Source: Arthrobacter sp. S41 (GTDB lineage: Bacteria; Actinomycetota; Actinomycetes; Actinomycetales; Micrococcaceae). Taken from it: 64,000 bases of DNA. This document shows positions 34,282-43,435 of the stretch, piece after piece (position 1 is the stretch's first letter; the number at the start of each line of letters is the position of its first letter). The stretch covers positions 62,001 through 126,000 of the forward strand of contig NZ_SIHY01000002.1 of assembly GCF_004320535.1 (NCBI RefSeq). Reading direction: 5' to 3'. The notes under the pieces were generated by a model. The model was given only the letters and a program-made list of their open reading frames with translations. It did not search any database and was not told where the DNA came from. The translations under genes were made by a program, and so were the position numbers.

Positions 34282-35532
34282 ATGAACGTAGACGATCGCC
34301 GCGTAGCGGTGCGATCTGATGCTACGACGAGGGGCAAGGCCAACCGGTCAATCCCGCTGGTCGTATATGTCTTGGCGGTAGGTACCTTTACGATGCTCAC
34401 CACCGAGTTCATCGTGGCCGGCATCTTGACCCAGTTGGCGGCCGAGCTTGACGTCAGCGTGGGACGAGCGGGTCTACTGATCACCGTCTTTGCAGCGGGC
34501 ATGGTCATTGGTGCACCACTGATGGCACTGCTGACCCTGCGATTGCCACAGCGTTTAACCTTGATTTTGTCCTTGGCAGTCTTTGCTGCTGGACATGTGG
34601 TTGTCGCGTTGGGATCAGATTTCACGCTGCTGATGGTGGCTCGTTTTGTTACCGCTCTGGCCACCGGAGCTTTCTGGTCCATCGCTGGAGTCGTTGCAGC
34701 TAAAAGTGCTGGCCCGGGCATGGCCTCTAGGGCGCTGGGAATTATCAATGCCGGAGGCATGCTCGCTACCGTGCTCGGTGTTCCCTTGGGCGCCTTTGCT
34801 TCCCAGTACTTCGGTTGGCGCGGATCATTCTGGGGCTTGGCTGTCCTGGCGGTCATCTCGGCGGCGCTGATAGCGCGTTTTGTTCCGCACAATATTTCCA
34901 AACATTCCCAGGTCTCAATTCCTCGTGAACTGGCGGGTCTGCGTTCACTGCGGTTGTGGCTGACCTTGGCCGCCTGCGCCACAACCACCGGTGGCGTGCT
35001 CTCGGCCTATTCCTATATTTCGCCGTTGCTCATCACCGGCACCGGCTTCAGCGAATCGGTCATACCTTTGGTGCTGATCGGTTTTGGTGTGGGATCGCTG
35101 ATCGGTTCGTTGATTGGTGGCCGCTTAGGGGACGCGCATCCACACGTGATGACAGTCATTGCACCGGCCGTGTCCACACTGATTCTTGTTTCAGTGTGCC
35201 TGTTCTCCGGCCTGCAACTGCCCATGATTGTGTTGATCACCCTGCTCGGATTTTTTGGTTTGGGCGCCAACCCGATCCTTGCCTCCTTGGCCATCAAGTA
35301 TGGGGATCGTTCACCAACGTTGGCCTCTTCGCTCACCGTCGCGGGCTTTAATGTGGGAACTACAATCGCTTCGTGGCTCGGTGGCAAAGCCTTGGAAACT
35401 GAGCTTGGAACCACCGGTCCGGTAGTTGTTGGAGCGAGCATCGCCATGCTGACGCTCATCCCCGTTATCAGTCTGGCCGTCATTGCCCGACGCAACGCTA
35501 ATAATCAAAAGCTCGTTCCCGCTCACAACTAG
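34282..35532 (+). CDS. MFS transporter, DHA1-type drug/sugar efflux family
   Basis: 416 residues with twelve hydrophobic segments. It shows the family's VGTFTMLTTEFIVAGILTQLA start, LITVFAAGMVIGAPL, and an antiporter-type motif C region at IINAGGMLATVLGVPLGAF. ATG 34282 is used, with AGGAC about ten bases upstream; a TTG lies one codon earlier. It resembles AraJ/CmlR-type exporters, but the substrate is not readable. The divergent XRE/MmyB regulator suggests inducible efflux. Confidence 0.88.
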   Translation: MNVDDRRVAVRSDATTRGKANRSIPLVVYVLAVGTFTMLTTEFIVAGILTQLAAELDVSVGRAGLLITVFAAGMVIGAPLMALLTLRLPQRLTLILSLAVFAAGHVVVALGSDFTLLMVARFVTALATGAFWSIAGVVAAKSAGPGMASRALGIINAGGMLATVLGVPLGAFASQYFGWRGSFWGLAVLAVISAALIARFVPHNISKHSQVSIPRELAGLRSLRLWLTLAACATTTGGVLSAYSYISPLLITGTGFSESVIPLVLIGFGVGSLIGSLIGGRLGDAHPHVMTVIAPAVSTLILVSVCLFSGLQLPMIVLITLLGFFGLGANPILASLAIKYGDRSPTLASSLTVAGFNVGTTIASWLGGKALETELGTTGPVVVGASIAMLTLIPVISLAVIARRNANNQKLVPAHN

Positions 35533-35776
35533 TGCACCGTTCCTGTGCATTGGCTAAAAATAGAACACTAATCTCGGCGAGATGGGATTATTTACGTATC
35601 CGGCATCGTTGATGCTTCTGGGTGCACCTTGTGCGCCTGTGAGCAGAGCACGGGAATCTTTCAAGATTCGATTGCCCTCATGCGTGAAAATCTGGACCCG
35701 CCAGTAACTGAATACCACCGTGCGCCGAACCGGTGCACGATGAGAAGTAAACAGATAGACAAAGGAAAAATCTCCT

Positions 35777-36823
35777 ATGACAACTATGGCAAACGCATAC
35801 GCTGCACCATCGGCCACTGAGGCACTTGTTCCACTTCAGATTGAGCGTCGGGCCGTGGGTCCAAAGGATGTTCTGATCGACATCAAGTTTGCAGGTATCT
35901 GCCACTCGGACATCCACACCGTCAAGGGTGATTGGGGACCACAGTCCTACCCACTGGCTCCAGGCCACGAAATCGCTGGCATCGTAGCCGAGGTCGGCTC
36001 CGAGGTCACCAAGCACAAGGTCGGCGACCGCGTTGGCGTTGGCTGCATGGTCAACTCCTGTGGCAAGTGCGAATACTGTGTTGCTGGCGAAGAGCAGTTC
36101 TGCACCGAGGGCTCGGTTGGCACCTACGGTGCTACCGACCGCGATGGCACCATCACCCAGGGTGGTTACACCACCAACGTGGTTGTCACCGAAGACTTCG
36201 TACTGAGCATCCCAGATTCCATCGAGCTTGATGTTGCCGCTCCCCTGCTTTGCGCCGGTATCACTACCTTCTCGCCACTTCACCACTGGGGCGCAGGCCC
36301 AGGCAAGAAGGTTGCAGTTGTCGGTTTGGGCGGCTTGGGCCACATGGCAGTAAAGATCGCCAGCGCCATGGGTGCCGACGTGACCGTACTGTCCCAGTCC
36401 TTGAAGAAGAAGGAAGATGGACTCAAGTTGGGCGCTAGCGACTACCGCGCCACCAGTGACAAGAGCACCTTCACTGAGCTTGAGAAGACCTTCGATTTGA
36501 TCATCAACACGGTCAGCGCTTCGATCGACATCAGCTCCTACCTTCAGTTGCTGCGTGTTGACGGAACCATGGTCAACGTTGGTGCACCTGCTGAGCCACT
36601 TCCAGTGAACGCTTTCGCTTTGATCGGTGGACGTCGTTCGTTCGCCGGCTCCGCAATTGGCGGCATCAAGGAGACCCAGGAAATGCTGGACTTCTGTGGT
36701 GAGCACGGCATTGGTGCAGAGATCGAAGTTATCTCGGCCGATCAGATCAACGAAGCTTACGAGCGCGTCCTCAAGTCGGATGTTCGCTACCGCTTCGTGA
36801 TTGACACCGCGACCATGGCCTAA
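35777..36823 (+). CDS. zinc-dependent alcohol dehydrogenase, cinnamyl-alcohol-dehydrogenase (YahK-like) group
   Basis: A 348-residue NAD(P)-dependent reductase of aldehydes to alcohols. Catalytic zinc motifs CHSDIH and GHE lie in the first 70 residues, and the structural zinc lobe is CGKCEYC...C at about 95-110. The nucleotide-binding motif [11 protein letters not shown] is near residue 195. The pattern (CHSD start, [12 protein letters not shown]) fits the CAD group. AAAGGA lies ten bases before ATG. It is followed by a strong terminator. The natural substrate is unknown. Confidence 0.92.
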   Translation: MTTMANAYAAPSATEALVPLQIERRAVGPKDVLIDIKFAGICHSDIHTVKGDWGPQSYPLAPGHEIAGIVAEVGSEVTKHKVGDRVGVGCMVNSCGKCEYCVAGEEQFCTEGSVGTYGATDRDGTITQGGYTTNVVVTEDFVLSIPDSIELDVAAPLLCAGITTFSPLHHWGAGPGKKVAVVGLGGLGHMAVKIASAMGADVTVLSQSLKKKEDGLKLGASDYRATSDKSTFTELEKTFDLIINTVSASIDISSYLQLLRVDGTMVNVGAPAEPLPVNAFALIGGRRSFAGSAIGGIKETQEMLDFCGEHGIGAEIEVISADQINEAYERVLKSDVRYRFVIDTATMA

Positions 36824-36838
36824 AGCCACAAACGCACG

Positions 36839-36882
36839 CGGCGCCCGAAACATCAACTGATAAGTTGGTGGCTCGGGCGCCG
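36839..36882 (+). terminator. alcohol dehydrogenase gene terminator
   Basis: Stem CGGCGCCCGA / TCGGGCGCCG with a second inner stem CATCAACT / AGTTGGTG, then TTTGTTT. Confidence 0.88.
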
Positions 36883-36920
36883 TTTGTTTAACCAGTAATT
36901 CTTCTTCGGAAAGTTTCATC

Positions 36921-37223
36921 GTGACTGAACCAAATTTTGCAGAACACTCGTGGGACTACCTTGAACGCCGCAGTGTTCTGGTTATTACACTGAGCGGGCC
37001 AGCAAATGTGCGACTGATGGACCCTGAGAATTTTGCGGCCTATCAAGACGGCGAAAAGTACGACTTTCATGGCGGTCTTGCCCGCCGGGCACCCTTTCGA
37101 ATTAAGGTTCCACATTCGGGTCCGTGGTATTTGGCCATTGACCTCAACGGTTTACCCGGGCGCGGGGTACGCCATGATGTCACTGTTCAGCCGCCGCAGA
37201 AACTCGAAGAGCGCAAAGCCTAA
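36921..37223 (+). CDS. DUF1883 domain protein
   Basis: A 100-residue soluble protein starting at GTG 36921 behind GGAAAG. The whole length matches the DUF1883 pattern: a hydrophobic strand VLVITLSGPANVRLMD, a YDFHGG centre and KVPHSGPWYLAIDLNG. In other bacteria DUF1883 occurs alone or fused to TIR domains; here it stands alone. Its biochemical role is unknown. The gene is monocistronic between two terminators. Confidence 0.8.
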   Translation: MTEPNFAEHSWDYLERRSVLVITLSGPANVRLMDPENFAAYQDGEKYDFHGGLARRAPFRIKVPHSGPWYLAIDLNGLPGRGVRHDVTVQPPQKLEERKA

Positions 37224-37294
37224 AGCACAGATCTCGGATGCATATTCCGTGAAGATCAGCCTGAAGCCGTTGTGGGATATAGGCATCAGACACG

Positions 37295-37334
37295 ACAACA
37301 GCCGGCCCAGCACCCTAGGTGCTGAACCGGCCGT
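37295..37334. terminator. bidirectional terminator before the levan module
   Basis: An interrupted palindrome (CAAC..CCGG..CAGCACC / GGTGCTG..CCGG..GTTG) between the convergent DUF1883 and levansucrase genes, with TTGTTGTTG beyond. Confidence 0.8.
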
Positions 37335-37347
37335 TGTTGTTGATGAA

Positions 37348-38925
37348 TTACTTGCCGAACTTGCCGCTCTTCAGCTCGCGGTTGGCAGGAATATCTGCCC
37401 AGCCGCCAAGTCCATTGTCGCCATAGTTGTAGTCAACTGTTGCCGACGCACCCTTGATGTCCAACTTAACAGTTGGGCCCAAGGTGCCACCTCGGACGAA
37501 GTTGTCCTTGGTGCCAATGGTGTCGATGAAGGACTGAACCAGTCCGCCAGGCATGACGTAGTGCGAGTATGCCTGGAACTGGCCTGGGTGCTGGTTGTAG
37601 TCAGGAGCGAATGGGCTGCCTGCTGCAAAGTTCAGGTTTGAAGGGCTACCCAAAGCCAAGCCTGAACCGCGGTTCAGTGGCTGGTAATCGCTACGAATAC
37701 CGTTACCTACGAAGCCGTAAACGCCTTCTGGTCCATCGATGCCAGCAGCAAAGGTGGAGCGGTGGCTAATCGTGAACAGGTAGTACTTGCCGTCCTGCAT
37801 GTAAATCTGTGGACGCTCAGTCTGGTCGGTAACACAGTTAGCCGACAAGATTGGTGGCAGGAATTCCCACTCGGTGAGTTCCTTGTTCTTTGCACGAGCC
37901 AAACCAACGTTACCGATCTGGTAGGTTGCACCTGACTTGTTGACCTCTGCAACGGTTTCACCGTTGGTTTCGCCCTTGTTGTAGCCAAGGTCATCAGCAT
38001 CGCACTTTGCTGCATCACGCTTCTGCGCGGTGTTGCCCTCGAAGACCATGAAGGTCTCGCCTGGGTGTGCTGGATCTTCAAAGGTGAACGGGTCACGGAA
38101 GTTGAAGAAGGAGTTCTGCTCAGCGGTCTGGTAGTACTTACCGTCTGCCTGGAGCAGTTCGGTGACCTTGTCGAAACCGGTGAACTTTACACCCTTTTTG
38201 TTTGCGTGAACGTGGCCGACGCTCAATGCGATACGTGGATCGTAAGGCTTGATGTCCTTGCCATCCTTATCGCGGTAGAAGGCAACGTCGGTGAAGAACA
38301 GCTTGATTTCGCCGTTCTTGTCTACACGAGCCGAGCCAGACCACTGGGTCTGGTGGCTGTAGGACTTATCCTCGAAGATCTTGCCGGTGACGCCTTCGTC
38401 AAAGACCTCGCCGCCGTAGGTCCAGCCGCCGTCTTTTGGACGCTCGTCAGCTGGGACGCCAGCTGGACGGTAGAAGTAGCCGATGCGCGCGTACTGGTGA
38501 CGCTCATCGAAGCCCAAGTCGCGGTCAGCAACTAGCGAGAAGATGATCTCCTGGCCGCCAACGCTGTACTGGTTAGCGTCTGCGTCAGTCAGTGGCCAGG
38601 TATCCCAGACCCATACTTCTTCGTTGCTCATGTCAGGGAAATCCTGAGGAACGGTTGGCATGGTGTACTCGGTTGGCATCGAGTTTTCGCGGGAAGCAGC
38701 GTCTGGATCAGACATTGCCTTCAGCTGCTTAGCATCTGCACGGGTCCAACGCGACGTGAAATCATCGGTTGGGCTGTAAGCCTTTTGGGTGTGCTCAGTT
38801 GGCGCAGGGAAACCTGGTACCGGCTCGGTTGCGGCCACTGCTGGGGCCGAAACCAAAGTTGCACCGAGCGCTCCAATGCTCAGTACAGCAGCAAGAATGC
38901 CGCGTTTGGTGCGTTGCTTATTCAC
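37348..38925 (-). CDS. levansucrase, glycoside hydrolase family 68
   Basis: A secreted fructosyltransferase that uses sucrose to build levan and release glucose. GTG 38925 is taken as start because the signal peptide begins there (MNKQRTKRG, core to about 28, cleavage near APAVAA), with AAGG upstream; 525 residues. GH68 catalytic residues are visible: nucleophile Asp108 in VWDTWPL, transition-state Asp278 in FRDPF, and acid/base Glu370 in TERPQIY. It is divergent from a GH32 gene across 307 bases with two LacI-type palindromes. Inulosucrase is a less likely alternative. Confidence 0.93.
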   Translation of the reverse strand: MNKQRTKRGILAAVLSIGALGATLVSAPAVAATEPVPGFPAPTEHTQKAYSPTDDFTSRWTRADAKQLKAMSDPDAASRENSMPTEYTMPTVPQDFPDMSNEEVWVWDTWPLTDADANQYSVGGQEIIFSLVADRDLGFDERHQYARIGYFYRPAGVPADERPKDGGWTYGGEVFDEGVTGKIFEDKSYSHQTQWSGSARVDKNGEIKLFFTDVAFYRDKDGKDIKPYDPRIALSVGHVHANKKGVKFTGFDKVTELLQADGKYYQTAEQNSFFNFRDPFTFEDPAHPGETFMVFEGNTAQKRDAAKCDADDLGYNKGETNGETVAEVNKSGATYQIGNVGLARAKNKELTEWEFLPPILSANCVTDQTERPQIYMQDGKYYLFTISHRSTFAAGIDGPEGVYGFVGNGIRSDYQPLNRGSGLALGSPSNLNFAAGSPFAPDYNQHPGQFQAYSHYVMPGGLVQSFIDTIGTKDNFVRGGTLGPTVKLDIKGASATVDYNYGDNGLGGWADIPANRELKSGKFGK

Positions 38926-39232
38926 GATTGTTTGCCTTCGTTCGATACGGAATCGGACAATCGCTCGGGCTGCGACACACGCTCTCTCCACAGTCGAATC
39001 TAAGGATTCACATAGCTCCTGTCAATCGATTCAAAACGTTTTGGAAGCAGGATCACATTTTTTAGGATTCTTAACGAAATCTTCATCACATTCTTTGCAA
39101 AACGTTTTGGTTGTTCGTTAGCGTGGGTAACTGTCACTCGTAGCGACGCACGATCTCTCCCCAAATCTTTTGCGACGACACCCATCGTTGCTGCCCTTTA
39201 CCGGCGTTTGAACTGACCTACTGGAAAGACCG
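38926..39232. promoter_or_regulatory. divergent levan promoter region with two LacI-type operators
   Basis: The 12-base perfect palindrome CAAAACGTTTTG occurs twice, at 39032-39043 and 39098-39109, each flanked by GG on the same side. Their centres are 66 bases apart, close to six helical turns. The central CG and A/T arms are typical LacI-family sites. The LacI gene that follows the GH32 gene is the likely source of the repressor. Confidence 0.8.
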
Positions 39233-40864
39233 ATGACTCAGCCACAGACCAAGAACTCCAAGATTCTTATTGCTGCCGCAGCCGCCTGTGCACTGGTCCT
39301 CGTGGCTTTGCTGGCTTGGCAATTCCTACGCCCTGCACCACAATCACCAAAAACTGAGAGCGACAACAACGCTCAAGAAGCCGAACAGTTTCAACGGCCA
39401 GAATCTTGGTCGCAGTTCCGCCCAGCCAATCACCTAACGCCGAGCCAAAACTGGATGAACGATCCGCAACGCCCGTTCTTCCTAGACGGACTGTGGCACT
39501 TCTACTATCTCTATAACGCTGACTACCCGGACGGCAACGGTACCGAGTGGTATCACGTCACCTCCACTGACCTTGTTCATTGGAAAGATGAAGGCGTTGC
39601 CATTGAGAAATACAAAAACGGTCTAGGTGATATCTGGACCGGCAGTGCGGTCGTTGATACAGAAAACACCGCAGGTTTCGGCAAAAACGCAGTCATCTCG
39701 TTGGTTACCCAGCAAGTAGACGGTGTTCAACGTCAGTCGTTGTTCTACTCAACCGACGGCGGATACTCTTTCACCTCGTACGAGGGCAACCCAGTCATGG
39801 ACAATCCCGGCGTCGACGCATGGCGAGATCCGAAAATTGTCTGGGACAAAGAACGCAATCAATGGCTCATGCTGTTGGCCGAAGGAAGCAAAGTCGGCTT
39901 CTACACCTCCAAAGATCTCAAGTCCTGGAACTACCAGTCTGGTTTCGAAGCGCCAGACCTTGGCACAGTCGAATGCCCAGATTTCTTCCAAATGTCCGTA
40001 GACGGTGACCCCGAACGCACTACGTGGGTCTTAGGCATCAGCGCCAACGGGGAAAGTTTTGGACGTACCACCGGCTACACCTACTGGTCCGGTGACTTTG
40101 ATGGCAAGACCTTTACCCCTGCCGAACAAGAACCTCAATGGCTTGATGCCGGATCCGACTTTTACGCGGCAGTGTCGTGGGAGGATCCTCAAGCAGAAGG
40201 TCCTTTGGCCCACCGTTACGCACTGGGCTGGATGAACAATTGGGCTTACGCCTCAGATCTTCCATTGGGCGATTGGTCCGGCGGATCTATGTCCACGGTT
40301 CGTCAGCTTTCGTTGCGTGAGGTTTCAGGAAAACCGACCTTATTCTCGGAGCCTATTGCAGCGGTTGATAAGCTCGCCGGCGATCCAGCCCAAACCACAG
40401 CGCAAGATGTGCCCACGGGGCACAGCGCTTCGGTGGGCAAAGCTGAAACGGATTCTTACCGACTCCACGTTGATCTTGCCCAAGATGAGACTTCGCCAAG
40501 CGATGAGGCTCAAGTTGAGATCAAGGACGCCAATGGTGCGACCGTGACTGTCGGCTACAACTTCAAAGACCAAACTCTCTTCCTCAACCGCGACAAAGAC
40601 AAGGTAGCCTCCACCATGCCCGAGGCTTACCGCGAGATTCGTAGCGAGCATCTTCCCAGCGACAACGGAGCGGTCAGCTTAGATGTACTGGTCGATACAA
40701 CTTCGGTTGAAGTATTTGCCCAAGATGGACAGGCCTCGTTGAGTTCAACCGCGTTCCTGTCCCCTGGAAATCATGAACTCAATTTGAAGTCTTTGGGTGG
40801 CACCACCGATTTGCGCGGTGCCAGTTTGGCGCCGATGGCAGTTGTCGAGACCGCAGAACAGTAA
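39233..40864 (+). CDS. membrane-anchored GH32 fructan hydrolase (levanase/beta-fructosidase type)
   Basis: 543 residues with an uncleaved-looking N-terminal helix (about 11-32) that should anchor it outside the membrane. The GH32 residues are Asp77 in NWMNDPQ, Asp199 in WRDPK and Glu247 in TVECPDF, followed by a beta-sandwich from about 380. The first motif reads WMNDPQRP instead of the usual WMNDPNG. It probably trims levan or other fructans to fructose or small oligomers at the surface. A levan fructotransferase-like product mode cannot be excluded. It is divergent from levansucrase and followed by the convergent LacI gene. Confidence 0.9.
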   Translation: MTQPQTKNSKILIAAAAACALVLVALLAWQFLRPAPQSPKTESDNNAQEAEQFQRPESWSQFRPANHLTPSQNWMNDPQRPFFLDGLWHFYYLYNADYPDGNGTEWYHVTSTDLVHWKDEGVAIEKYKNGLGDIWTGSAVVDTENTAGFGKNAVISLVTQQVDGVQRQSLFYSTDGGYSFTSYEGNPVMDNPGVDAWRDPKIVWDKERNQWLMLLAEGSKVGFYTSKDLKSWNYQSGFEAPDLGTVECPDFFQMSVDGDPERTTWVLGISANGESFGRTTGYTYWSGDFDGKTFTPAEQEPQWLDAGSDFYAAVSWEDPQAEGPLAHRYALGWMNNWAYASDLPLGDWSGGSMSTVRQLSLREVSGKPTLFSEPIAAVDKLAGDPAQTTAQDVPTGHSASVGKAETDSYRLHVDLAQDETSPSDEAQVEIKDANGATVTVGYNFKDQTLFLNRDKDKVASTMPEAYREIRSEHLPSDNGAVSLDVLVDTTSVEVFAQDGQASLSSTAFLSPGNHELNLKSLGGTTDLRGASLAPMAVVETAEQ

Positions 40865-40890
40865 TCCAAGCAACTGGGTACACTTCAGCC

Positions 40891-40931
40891 AATAACGGTG
40901 TGGCCTCCTAAGCGGAGACCACACCGTTATT
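40891..40931. terminator. bidirectional terminator
   Basis: A 13-bp stem AATAACGGTGTGG / CCACACCGTTATT with inner CTCC/GGAG, between the convergent GH32 and LacI genes. Confidence 0.85.
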
Positions 40932-40978
40932 TGCACTGAATCTTCAACACCGTCAAAGCCAAAGATGGCGGAAAATAA

Positions 40979-42013
40979 TTACCGCCCCGGCGCAGCTACC
41001 GATTCCCTGCTCACTAGCTCACAACGTAACTGCTTTGAGGTTTTGGATTCTGGGTTGTCTTTTGTCTCAGCAAACAGTTGAGAGACTGCCCAATGCCCCA
41101 TTTGGTAGTGCGGCAAGGCGACAGTACTTAGAGTTGGCACCAGTGCCTTGGTAATAAGCTGAAGGTCGTCAACTCCGATAACCGATAGGTCCTCGGGAAT
41201 TCTGATACCAAGACCTGCTGCAGCCTGATAAACGCCCATGGCCATCTCGTCGTTAAAGCAGAAGATAGCTGTCGGTCGGTCTTCGCGATCCAGTAAGTCA
41301 CGTCCAGCTTCACGTCCGCCTTTGGCTCCATTACTGGCGGCACAGATCCACGACTCATTAACAGCAATACCCGCATCTTTCAACGCGTTGCGATACCCCT
41401 GCTCGCGCCCAATCGCTGCCGGTACGCTCAGCGAGACGGTGATAAAACCGATCTGTTGATGACCAAAGCTAATCAGATGGTTGGTTGCGTCGATCCCTAT
41501 TTGACGCTCATCAGGTACAACGGATGAATAATTCGAATCGGCATCAGTCGCGTTGGCAACTACCACCCGCGCCCCAGCAAGTTCTTGCGGAACTTGAATC
41601 TGCTGGTGCCACATCTTGGCGTAGACCAGACCATCCACGCGGTGATCCATCAGAGTTCGGATTCCCATGAGTTCACGTTGCGCGTCCCCGGTTGAATCGA
41701 TGGCCAGCACTACGCTTTGATGTTCGGCGGCAGCGTCTTGTGCACCGCTGATTAGTCGGCCCGCATACGGGGTCACGGCGATGGTGTCGCTGAGCAGACC
41801 TATGGTGAAAGTCCGCGAACTTCGCATTCCGCGCGCACGTAAATCAGGTGAGTACCCTAGCCGTTCAGCAATCTCCAATACACGTTCGCGCGTCTCGGGC
41901 TTGATTGCCCTTGCACCGCTTAAAGCGTGTGAAACAGTCGTCAGCGACACTCCCGCAGCGGCGGCGACGTCCCTGATGCCTACTCGGGCAGAGGAACCGA
42001 GCTTATTATTCAT
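40979..42013 (-). CDS. LacI-family transcriptional regulator (levan module)
   Basis: 344 residues. The N-terminal LacI helix-turn-helix with hinge reads IRDVAAAAGVSLTTVSHALSG at residues 13-33 (read across two halves), followed by a type I periplasmic-binding-like sensor domain (FCFNDEMAMGVYQAAAGLG, VIGVDDL). It is convergent with the GH32 gene. The two CAAAACGTTTTG palindromes between the fructan genes fit this family, so it probably represses both in the absence of a fructose- or sucrose-derived signal; that pairing is inferred. Confidence 0.92.
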   Translation of the reverse strand: MNNKLGSSARVGIRDVAAAAGVSLTTVSHALSGARAIKPETRERVLEIAERLGYSPDLRARGMRSSRTFTIGLLSDTIAVTPYAGRLISGAQDAAAEHQSVVLAIDSTGDAQRELMGIRTLMDHRVDGLVYAKMWHQQIQVPQELAGARVVVANATDADSNYSSVVPDERQIGIDATNHLISFGHQQIGFITVSLSVPAAIGREQGYRNALKDAGIAVNESWICAASNGAKGGREAGRDLLDREDRPTAIFCFNDEMAMGVYQAAAGLGIRIPEDLSVIGVDDLQLITKALVPTLSTVALPHYQMGHWAVSQLFAETKDNPESKTSKQLRCELVSRESVAAPGR

Positions 42014-42119
42014 GCCTTTATTCTATTCACAATTTCTTTTCCCTTTAAACCAAACTCAAAGATGTCTGGTTCAAGGAGGAATTAATTGTCAATGATCCAA
42101 AAGGCATGCACTACCTAAG

Positions 42120-42962
42120 CTAGATTTTTGCCACGCCGCTGAGCACTACTTCGGCACGTCCGCCAACCCAAACCTGATCGTCGACACTGGTGATAAAGAT
42201 TTCACCATTTCTTCCCATCGCGCCTCCCTGCGCTGCAACATAGGGAGCAGTGGCACGACCAGTTTTAATAAGCCACTGGGCGGCTGACGCATTGAGGCTT
42301 CCGGTCACTGGATCCTCACGCAGCGGGTCCTCCCCCTCGGTAAAGAAACCGCGCACTTCAAACGCCTTTTCGGATCTTTCAGGATGAGCACCGATAACAC
42401 CAATGTCCCACCGGCCGGGGAATTTCGAGGCATCGGGACGCAAGGCAAGAACCGACTGCGCGCTATCGAGCAGCACACCGACCCAGCCCGGGCCGTTATC
42501 AATCCACTGGGTGTCAACGACCTCTTCTTTCTCTACACCGAGAATCGCGCAAAGTTGTTCCACTAATTCAGGTTCCACTGGGCCGCCACGTTGCAGCGAT
42601 GGCGCTGCGAATGACAAGATCTCGTCTTCAACTCGAATAGGAATTAATCCAGCTGCACATTCTTGGACGATCATTCCGTCGGTCGCTGGAACGCCTCCGG
42701 CCTCCAGCCACGCACGCGCAGTGCCAAGGGTAGGGTGTCCAGCAAACGGCAATTCGGTGTTCATGCTGAATATGCGGACTCGGTAATCGGCCTCAGGGCT
42801 CGTTGCAGGAAGTACAAAAGTGCATTCTGAAAGGTTCGTCCATACAGAGAAGCGACGTAGCTGTTCATCATCGAGTCCCTCGGCATTCAAAATGACTGCG
42901 ACTGGGTTACCTAAACATGGATCAGGGGAGAAAACGTCCACCTGGCTAAAACGGTAAGTCAT
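42120..42962 (-). CDS. PhzF-family isomerase/epimerase
   Basis: A 280-residue diaminopimelate-epimerase-like fold. Family phrases are QVDVFSPDPCLGNPVAVI, the catalytic Glu in NLSECTFV, MNTELPFAGHPTLGTA, and DPVTGSLNASAAQWL. TAGGA lies before ATG. PhzF proper makes phenazine precursors, but no other phenazine gene is nearby. Stand-alone members are common in soil bacteria and mostly lack a known substrate. It is transcribed alone, away from oleA. Confidence 0.9.
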   Translation of the reverse strand: MTYRFSQVDVFSPDPCLGNPVAVILNAEGLDDEQLRRFSVWTNLSECTFVLPATSPEADYRVRIFSMNTELPFAGHPTLGTARAWLEAGGVPATDGMIVQECAAGLIPIRVEDEILSFAAPSLQRGGPVEPELVEQLCAILGVEKEEVVDTQWIDNGPGWVGVLLDSAQSVLALRPDASKFPGRWDIGVIGAHPERSEKAFEVRGFFTEGEDPLREDPVTGSLNASAAQWLIKTGRATAPYVAAQGGAMGRNGEIFITSVDDQVWVGGRAEVVLSGVAKI

Positions 42963-43435
42963 GACTGAAATCCTACGGGGAGATAACTAGAAAAGGACCC
43001 TTGGCTCTGTACTGCTACAAAACAAGACCTCTTACGAAGCTGACCTCACCTCTTTTGGCCTGAGCCCAAAGATTCCCAGCCCTGAAAGAGACGCCAAATG
43101 GCTAAAAATCATCGCTGGCTTATCCATTAAGAACAGCCAAATAGCGCCTAAGCGGACGGACTGCGCCAACGAAGGGGCGCTCCCGCAGGCCAAATCTAAA
43201 TGTGAGCTTTCGATCTTTCCATGATTCTCATAGGACAACTCTGTAGGATCAAGAGAGTCTGCGTTATTCCCGTTTCCAGCCCTCGGCTGAAATTGGCCTT
43301 CCAAGTTCTTCGAATGGCTTGGCAGGGAATAATCTAGGAGAACAAACTTATCTTCGGCATCACCTGCCCGTTGGTAATCGCGTTTCATCGCAGCATGCAC
43401 CACACAGATAGTCCAGCAGAAACGAAGGCAACACT
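42963..43435. other. 473-base gap upstream of oleA
   Basis: No convincing gene. A 123-codon minus-strand frame (43032-43403) has no ribosome site and a composition unlike the real genes. The region must hold the divergent promoters of the PhzF and oleA genes; no consensus pair is obvious. CGAAGGC at 43424-43430 serves the TTG start of oleA. Confidence 0.4.

Noticed and set aside
34200-34988. 262-codon frame antisense to the MFS gene
   Set aside because: The product is a low-complexity Thr/Ala/Lys string that shadows membrane-helix codons of the MFS gene.
35678-36919. 413-codon open frame antisense to the alcohol dehydrogenase gene
   Set aside because: The sense frame has complete zinc and nucleotide motifs. 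The antisense product has no recognisable domain or ribosome site.
42120-42962. Phenazine biosynthesis cluster suggested by the PhzF-family protein
   Set aside because: No other phz gene is near. Stand-alone PhzF-like proteins are common and not diagnostic of phenazine production.
43032-43403. 123-codon minus-strand frame upstream of oleA
   Set aside because: No ribosome site, no domain, composition unlike neighbouring genes; treated as intergenic.
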